From Adiantum capillus-veneris (Eukaryota; Streptophyta; Polypodiopsida; Polypodiales; Pteridaceae): a stretch of 64,000 nucleotides of DNA. Where the stretch lies: the NCBI GenBank assembly GCA_014529385.2, contig CM043971.1:54161209-54225208 (forward strand), given 5' to 3'. Below the pieces are notes generated by a model, which saw only the letters and a program-made list of their open reading frames with translations, was not told the origin of the DNA and made no database searches. This document shows positions 57,681 to 64,000 of the stretch, piece after piece; within the stretch, counting starts at the first letter, position 1, and each line of letters opens with the position of its first letter. The position numbers and the translations under genes are program-made.

Positions 57681-60465
57681 CCATCGTATTGAGCTCCTTC
57701 CTGGAAGCTCACCACCTAACAAGCCTCCTTATTGAGTCTCACAAGCTCAACAAGAGGAGATCATGAGGCAAGTACAAGAGCTGGTAGACAAAGGGATGGT
57801 GAGGCCTAGTTCCTCTCCCTTTTGTTCTCCAGTCCTTTTAGTGCAAAAGAAAGATGGTACATACCGTATGTGTGTGGACTATCGTGCACTAAACCATGTC
57901 ACTATCAAAAACAGATTTCCCATACCTCGGGTAGAAGATCTGTTTGATAAGCTACAAGGCTCGACCTACTTCAGTAGGATTGACCTTAAGAGTGGCTATC
58001 ATCAAATAAGGATAGTGGATGAAGATATCTGAAAGACCGCGTTTCGCACAACGTTTGGTCTTTATGAATATCTAGTCATGCCTTTTGGCTTGACTAATGC
58101 ACCAGCTACGTTCAATCATTTGATGGAGAAAAATTTCAGACCATACCGCAAATTCACTGGAGTGTTCTTTGATGATATCATCATCTACTTCAAGTCTTTG
58201 GAGGAACATAAGAAACATCTCCAAGTGATTTTTCAAGCATTGAGGGAGAACAAGCTTTTTCTTAACCAAAAGAAAAGCGAATTCTTCCTTCAAGAGATTC
58301 AATACCTGGTCATATTGTTTATAAAGAGGGTATCCAAATGGATCCATCAAAGTTAGAGGTAATAAAAGCATGGCCTAACCCAAGAAATCTACATGAGCTA
58401 AGAAGATTTGTTGGTATGTGCGCATACTATAGACGCTTCATAGCAAAATTCTCTCAAGTAGCCGGACCACTACACGACTTAACTAAGAAGAACGTTAAGT
58501 TTGTATGGACTGTTAAGGAGAAAAATGCTTTTGAAAAGCTCAAAGAGAAGCTTACTTCCCAACCAGTCCTCGTGCTTCCGGATCTCTCAAAGCCATTTGA
58601 GGTCCAATGTGATGCTTGTGGTGATTGCCTTGGAGCAGTTTTGCTTCAAGAAGGGCATACCATAGCATATGAGAGCCAAAGGCTCAATATTGATGAACGA
58701 GTCTTGGGCATTTATGAGAAAGAGCTTTTAGCTGTTCTACATGCCCTAGACACATGGAAGCACTACCTATTGGGGACTCCATTTATCCTACAAACCGACC
58801 ACCAAAGTCTCAAGTATTTCATGACGCAAACCAAGCTTTCCGACAAACAAATGAAGTGGGAAAATTTTCTTTCACAATTTAATTTCCATATTGCTCACAT
58901 AGCTAGTAAGCACAATCAAGTGGCTGATGAACTTTCACGACGACCCAAAGTTAATGCGGTGTCTATAGCTACTCACAGTGATCTATCCTGTATGATAGAT
59001 GAGTATGCTATTGACCCGGACTTTAGAGACATAATGTCAGCCCTTGCTTTGGGGAAGAAAGAGGAACCATTCACCTTACAGGATGGTTATCTTCTCCACG
59101 GCAATAGGCTATGTGTTACCCATTCCCTTCGTGAGAAAGTTATGTATGAATCCCATGCTCCTCCATATGCGGGGCATAGAGGTATTCAACCTACTCTCCG
59201 AGGAGTAGAGACGTACTTCTATTGGCCTACCATGAAAGTGGACATACAAGAGTATGTTTCAAAATGTGTAGTATGCCAAAAGACCAAGTATGATAGAGGG
59301 AAGCAACCTGGATTACTCTAGCCATTGCCTATTCCAAATTCACCATGGGAGAGTATATCCATGGATTTCATCTTTGGATTACCCAAGTCTATCCATGGGA
59401 ATACAGGAATATGGACAATAGTTGACAGGTTTAGCAAGCAAGCACATTTTATTCCTGTCAAAAAGACTATTAAGGAACATTTTATTCCTGTCAAAAAGAC
59501 TATTAAGGCACATCAAATGGCAAATCTCTTCATATCTCAGATTTTCAAGCACCATGGATTACCCACATCCATCGTGTCAGATAGAGATTCTAGAATGACC
59601 AGTAATTTATGGAAAGGTCTCTTTGAAAATCTAGGAACAAGATGAATTTCTCTTCGGCCTATCACCCACAAACGGATGGCCAAAGTGAGATAGCCAATCT
59701 TACGATACTCGATCTACTCAAGACTTATGTTACCGAAGTAAATCAACGCTCACAATGGGAAAAGTACTTACCTCTTGTAGAGTATGCCTACAATAATATT
59801 GTACATACTTCTACGGGAAAAGCACCTTTTGAGATCATTGAGGGAAGACCTAAAAGTCCCTTGCTACTCAAAGTACATGGGAAGATCTTCGCCGCCGATG
59901 AGTATAGCCGTGACCTACAAGAATCTTTTCAAAAGATTAAGGAGGCTATATCCATCTCTCAACAAAGGCAAAAAGCTACTGCTGATAAGCACAGAAGAGC
60001 CTTAATGTTCAAAGAAAATGATTGGGTCTTACTAAGGCTCGATTAAGGCAAACGACGGGCAAAAATCCTACGGGCCATCAAAAGTATTATTCTAAACTAG
60101 CAAAAAGATACTATGGTCCTTTCCAAATCTTGAAGCCCATCAATGAGACGGCTTATCAACTCAAGTTGCCCAACCATGGGCTCATACACAATGCCTTTCA
60201 TGTAAGCCTACTTAAGCCCTGCAAAGGAGAGCCACCAACTGAACCAATTATTGAAGACGCTCCCGAAGTTGAAGACCAAGAAGAGGTGCTACAACCCGAA
60301 GCTGTCCTTCGGCATGAAGACAAGGTACTATGACATGGTAAGATTATCCGACGGTATCTTATTAAGTTCAAAAATTATCCTTTTGAAGATGCTAGATGGA
60401 TGCAAGGAATACAGCTTAAGGATAGTATGAACCTTGTCAATGCTTACAATTCTACATTAGAGTAA
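57681..60465 (+). pseudogene. Pol of copy C (RT to chromodomain), broken
   Basis: RT from 57763 (after TGA near 57733) with [19 protein letters not shown] at 58030 follows. FFDDIIIYF spans about 58162-58190. A shift near 58310 leads to the 327-codon RNase H-integrase finger frame 58338-59321 (NQVADELSRRP; HHCC), ending at TAG where B has CAG. The integrase core (59325-59640) has a 33-bp tandem duplication repeating HFIPVKKTIK (about 59445-59510). A one-base loss near 59645 and a 10-bp deletion near 60031 follow. The GPY/F module and chromodomain (RRYLIKFKNYPFEDARWM) end at TAA 60463, with TGA at 60331 before it. Confidence 0.92.
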
Positions 60466-60811
60466 GCAAATGTACAAATTTCTTTTAAATGACTCATGTT
60501 TTTGTCTTATAAGACTAGTCCTCTTTTTAATTGTGCACAAATTTAACTAGTATGCATGCTTAGAATCATGTTTGTGATGGCGACGTCTCACAAACACCAA
60601 GTACAATTTGTCACTCTACTTTGGGAGAATGAAATGGACTAAAGAGCAGACATGCTTGCGGCAGCTATGTCTCCCAAGCACCAAATGGATTAGTCATCCA
60701 TCTTGGAAAGATGTCATAGGGTAAAAAGGGATCCTCTACCCGCTGAGTAAAATTGACTAATGACTAAGGCTTTATCTCTTCTACCTCATAGTTGATGACG
60801 ACTATGATTTC
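60466..60811 (+). other. 3' untranslated region of copy C
   Basis: Homologous to 8100-8438 of copy B; no frame. Confidence 0.7.
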
Positions 60812-60824
60812 AAGAGAGAGGTAC
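60812..60824 (+). other. Polypurine tract of copy C
   Basis: AAGAGAGAGGTAC; last base differs from the consensus A. Confidence 0.88.
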
Positions 60825-61278
60825 TGTCATAAAATCTAATATCTAACCAACCCAAATGATTTTCTCATATTAAATTGATCACTTAATGTGGGAGAATGAA
60901 CGGGAACAAGTGTTAAGATATAGATATGTGCTTATAGATCTATCTCAACACGGGGCCAATAGTAAAGGGGCCCAAATGAGAGATGGTCTATCAAAGAGCA
61001 AGGCTAACCAATGGAGCATAAGACCTTAGGGCTAGCTTCATTTAAGACCTCCAATAATGTGTGTAAAAGTCCTTTGACCTTAGGTAAGCTAGGTCTGAGC
61101 TTGAGGTGGGAACCCGGCCCAAGCTCGAGGTGCTTGTCGTGCTTGAGGTGCTGGATTAAGGTGCTTGAGGTACTTGACCTGCTCCATGATAAAGGTGCTT
61201 GAGGTGCTTTGACATGCTTGCGTGAGATGCTTGTGGGAACACCCCTAGTCCAAGTGCTTAGTCATGCTTGATGACTAA
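60825..61278 (+). repeat. 3' LTR of copy C, left part
   Basis: Matches 53684-54138 of the 5' LTR up to GATGACTAA, where copy D begins. Confidence 0.92.
61274..61278. other. Predicted target site duplication of copy D (left)
   Basis: ACTAA; the partner lies outside the window. The uninterrupted LTR at 54135-54145 reads ACTAAGGTGC, so ACTAAGGTGC should follow the right end of D. Confidence 0.7.
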
Positions 61279-62865
61279 TGTAACATTTAATGGCCTAATA
61301 ACTTGTGTATAACGGAAATGAGCATGAACATAGTGGGCATTTCATTAGAATAGATTCCTAATGAGAATTACAAGAGTGCTTGGGTGGAGAGAGCAACAAA
61401 AAGCATAACACCTAGTTAGATAGCATCGACAATACTTTCAAAAGAGAGAGAAATTAAGCTAATGACAACAATTGAGGACCGGATTTGCATGGAGCCGGTC
61501 CCCCCTGCAAAAGGCTTTGTATTATGGTTTCTCCCATCAAGAGACACATTGTACAATACAATTCTTTGTGTTCCTTCAAGACTAGCTAGTGCAATGAAGA
61601 TGAAAGCTTCATGCACTAAGCAAACACTTAGCAAAAACAACTTGAATTATCCCCGTTCTCAGACCCAAGACCTCACACACCTTCAAAGATGGTGAGAGCT
61701 AGCAGGGTATGAGAGTAGATTAAGAGGAAGAAGGAGTATCTTAGGAGAAAGATGTACATCTCCTCACATAATCACTCATATTAGCATAGCTTAGCTTAGT
61801 AATTAGCTTGGTAGAGGAGATGAGCATGCATTGAAGCTTGGCTCTTGGTTGGATTTGCATCCACATGCCAAGAGAGTGTTGATGTAGGCCTCTATCTCAC
61901 AAGCTTGGAGTAGGTGATGAGTTCTCCATTAAAGCTTGGGAAGAGATAGTATTCTCTTTCTTCACACATGAGCTTGTGTGAGTATGTGTGTGTGATAATT
62001 CCTTGCAAAAATCAGCCCCCTCTCTCTCTCTTGGGCGAGCCCCCTTGCTATTTGCTCTTGCTCCAGCCTCATTGGCCCTCCCCAAGTCAAGCCAATCACA
62101 ATTAAGCAGCATAAGTGATAGCCTTTTGACATGTGTCTCCCTTTCCCCTTTTGTGAGAGCTTTAGGTAATTAAATAATTAAACTAAACTCTCATTGGGCC
62201 CCTTTGTCTCCTGGCCAATAGGAATCAAGCAAGCCATTGGGCTCCTGAATGCTCATTGGACCCCTTGGGAGACTGCCCAATAGTCTTCTAGGAGACTTAA
62301 TTCTCATTGGTTTCTTTTATTAAATGTTTTTAAATTAATTAAACTAGATTTACTCTAACTTAATTCTCATTGGTCCACTTCAAGGGTCATCCAATAGAAA
62401 CTGGGCACGCCTTGTGGGCATCTGGCCTAGGGAGCTGACATGTGTCCCTCATTCTCTTTGTGTAAAGGGAGCCTGTGTGTGTGTGACTTTCTCTCTCATC
62501 CCCTAGAAGAAGGACTCGCCCCCTCCCATGTAGGGATATGCATTGACTTTGGAGAGCACACAAAGCATCCAATTCCCCCTAAGCTTTAACCCTTTGGACA
62601 CAACCTTTGAATTTTGGAACCTTAGCATTTTGGAAGTCTTAATGGGCTGAGCCTTAGGGTCTTTTTAGCCCATTGTTGCACATGGCTCTTTTGCAGATGG
62701 CCCCCCCTTTGGATACCTATTTTCCCTCCTTTGGATCCCTACTGTGGCCGGTCTGCTAGCTTAACCAATATTCTAGCATTTTCTCCCCTGGCACTTCCCC
62801 ACATTAAATGATCAGTTTAATATGAGAAAATAATTTAGGAGAATTAGATATTGATTATTATGACA
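61279..62865 (-). repeat. 3' LTR of copy D (1587 bp)
   Basis: TGTAACATTTAATGG to TTATGACA; closest by eye to the LTRs of E2. Confidence 0.93.
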
Positions 62866-62878
62866 TTACCTCTCTCTT
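62866..62878 (-). other. Polypurine tract of copy D
   Basis: Reverse complement of AAGAGAGAGGTAA. Confidence 0.92.
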
Positions 62879-63220
62879 GAAATCATAGTCATCCTCGACT
62901 ATGGTGTAGAGAAGATAAAGCATATTCATGAGTCCTTTTCTTAGTGGGTAGAGGATCCCTATGTTACCCTACGACATCATTTGACAATGGATGACTAGTC
63001 CATTTGGCGCTTGAGAGCCTGAGGTTGCCACAAGCATGTCTGCACATTAGTCCTATCAGTCTTCCATAGTAGAGTGACAAGCTCTACTTGGTGTTTGGGA
63101 GACGTCGTCTCCGCAAACTTGATCTAAGCATGCATGCTACTTCATTTTTGTGCACAATAAAGAAAAAGAGAGTCTTATAAGACAAAAACTTTGTTCATTT
63201 TTAACATTTTGTACATTTGC
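62879..63220 (-). other. 3' untranslated region of copy D
   Basis: Same spacer as in E1 (14465-14799); no frame. Confidence 0.65.
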
Positions 63221-63851
63221 TTACTCTTGGGAAGCATTGTAAGCATTGACAAGGTTTAGGTTATCCTTTAATTGTATACCTTGCATCCATCTAGCATCTT
63301 CAAAAGGATAATTCTTAAACTTAATAAGATATCGTCGGATAGTCTTACCGCCTCTTAGTACCTTGTCTTTATGTTGGAGAATGGACTCGGGCTGCAGCAC
63401 CTCCTCCTGGTCCTCGATCTCCGATGGGTCTTCAATAGTTGGTTCTTGAGGTGGCTCTCCTTTGTAAGGCTTTAATGAGCTCACATGAAAAGCATTGTGT
63501 ATGAGCCAATGATTGGTCAACTTGAGTTGATAGGCCATCTCATTGATTGGCCTAAGAATCTGAAAGGGACCATAGTACCTTTTTGCTAGTTAAGCATAGT
63601 ACTTTTGGTGGCCCGTAGGATTCTTGCCCGTCGTGTGCCTTAATCGAGCCAGCTTGGGAAACTTTAACAAGACCCAATCATTTTCTTTAAAGGCTTGGGC
63701 TCTTTTGTGCTTGTCAGGAGTAGCCTTTTGCCTTTGCTGTGAGATAGAGATAGCATCCTTAATCTTTTGGAAAGATTCTTGTAGGTCTCGGCTATACTCA
63801 TCTGCAGCGAAGATCTTCCCATGTACTTTAAGTAACAAGGGACTTTTTGAT
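63221..63851 (-). pseudogene. Integrase C-terminus (GPY/F) and chromodomain of copy D
   Basis: Minus strand, two frames: 63851-63590 (LLLKVHGKIFAADEYSRDLQ, ISISQQRQKATPDKHKR) and 63538-63221 (HNAFHVSSLKPYKG, RRYLIKFKNYPFEDARWM, ending at a stop before 63221). A shift or stop near 63590 separates them. The chromodomain-like segment would steer integration to histone-marked chromatin. Confidence 0.88.
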
Positions 63852-64000
63852 AAGTGCTCTATAGTCGACACACATACGATATGTGACGTCTTTCTTTTGC
63901 ACTAATAGCACAGGTGAGAAAAATGTAGATGAGCTTGGCCTAACCATACCCTTCTCAACTAACTCATGCACTTGCCGCATAATCTCCTCTTGTTGAGCTT
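63852..64000 (-). pseudogene. RT N-terminal fragment of copy D
   Basis: Minus strand matches RT around the MCVDYRAL and GMVRPSSSP-type blocks (compare E2 near 40320-40470). It is joined to integrase sequence at 63852 with little shared sequence, showing a deletion of about 2 kb. Continues beyond the window. Confidence 0.85.

Larger units (their letters stand above)
53684..61278 (+). mobile_element. Ty3/gypsy chromovirus copy C, with copy D nested in its 3' LTR
   Basis: 5' LTR 53684-55250, PBS, leader, gag, pol, purine tract 60812-60824 and the first 454 bases of the 3' LTR (60825-61278). There copy D is inserted; the rest of the 3' LTR should lie beyond the window. Internal length and gene order equal copy B. 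Most stops look like C-to-T changes relative to the sister copies. The 5 bases before the element are ATATG. Confidence 0.95.
61279..64000 (-). mobile_element. Ty3/gypsy chromovirus copy D, nested, internally deleted, cut by window end
   Basis: On the plus strand: LTR 61279-62865, purine tract, 3' untranslated part, chromodomain-integrase end, then at about 63852 a joint straight into the RT finger region. Integrase core and finger, RNase H and most RT are deleted. It belongs to the same LTR subfamily as E1 and E2 and has the same orientation. Confidence 0.93.

Overview
The window is repeat-dominated nuclear DNA of a land plant. The evidence is a set of Ty3/gypsy elements primed by the plant-typical initiator-Met tRNA site TGGTATCAGAGC, a copia-type Gag element, plant-style LINEs (DUF4283-like ORF1, L1-type RT, zf-RVT-like 3' end), long microsatellites and no compact gene structure. 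The species cannot be told from the sequence. I find no convincing intact host gene, tRNA, rRNA or CRISPR array.

The main component is one chromodomain-bearing Ty3/gypsy (chromovirus) family present in six copies, in two LTR subfamilies. Plus-strand copies (LTR TGTCATAAAATC...CATTACA): A (1-2515, internal part only), B (2863-10153, joined to A through a truncated LTR) and C (53684-61278, continuing beyond D). Minus-strand copies (LTR in sense TGTCATAA...TGTTACA): E1 (11807-21894, TSD GAAGT), E2 (39110-44728, TSD AAGGG) and D (61279 to the window end, inserted in the 3' LTR of C). Order of parts: LTR, PBS, leader, Gag with an SR-like basic region and a CCHC knuckle, aspartic protease, RT, RNase H, integrase (HHCC, catalytic core, GPY/F), chromodomain, purine tract AAGAGAGAGGTAA, LTR. 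A, B, C and E1 are full of stops and frameshifts. E2 keeps one open 942-codon Gag-PR-RT frame but has lost RNase H and integrase. A and D also carry large internal deletions.

Other mobile elements: a complete gag-only copia-type element (46014-48638, 233-bp LTRs, TSD AACTT); LINE fragments of both orientations at 29815-33775 and 52070-53680, several ending in the same small palindrome next to an A-rich tail; and a 1.33-kb inverted-repeat element (28377-29707) flanked by TTAA.

Low-copy stretches hold microsatellites (including G26-(AC)49 and G44), several minisatellites (24736-25520, 45264-45510, 49726-49857, 50113-50352), a GC-rich tandemly duplicated exon-like segment (48671-49390), and a possible disrupted host promoter and first exon at 11692-11806 / 21895-21962. 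The most unusual structure is in the 3' LTR of E1, where two tandem units of inverted U3/PPT sequence add about 1.1 kb.
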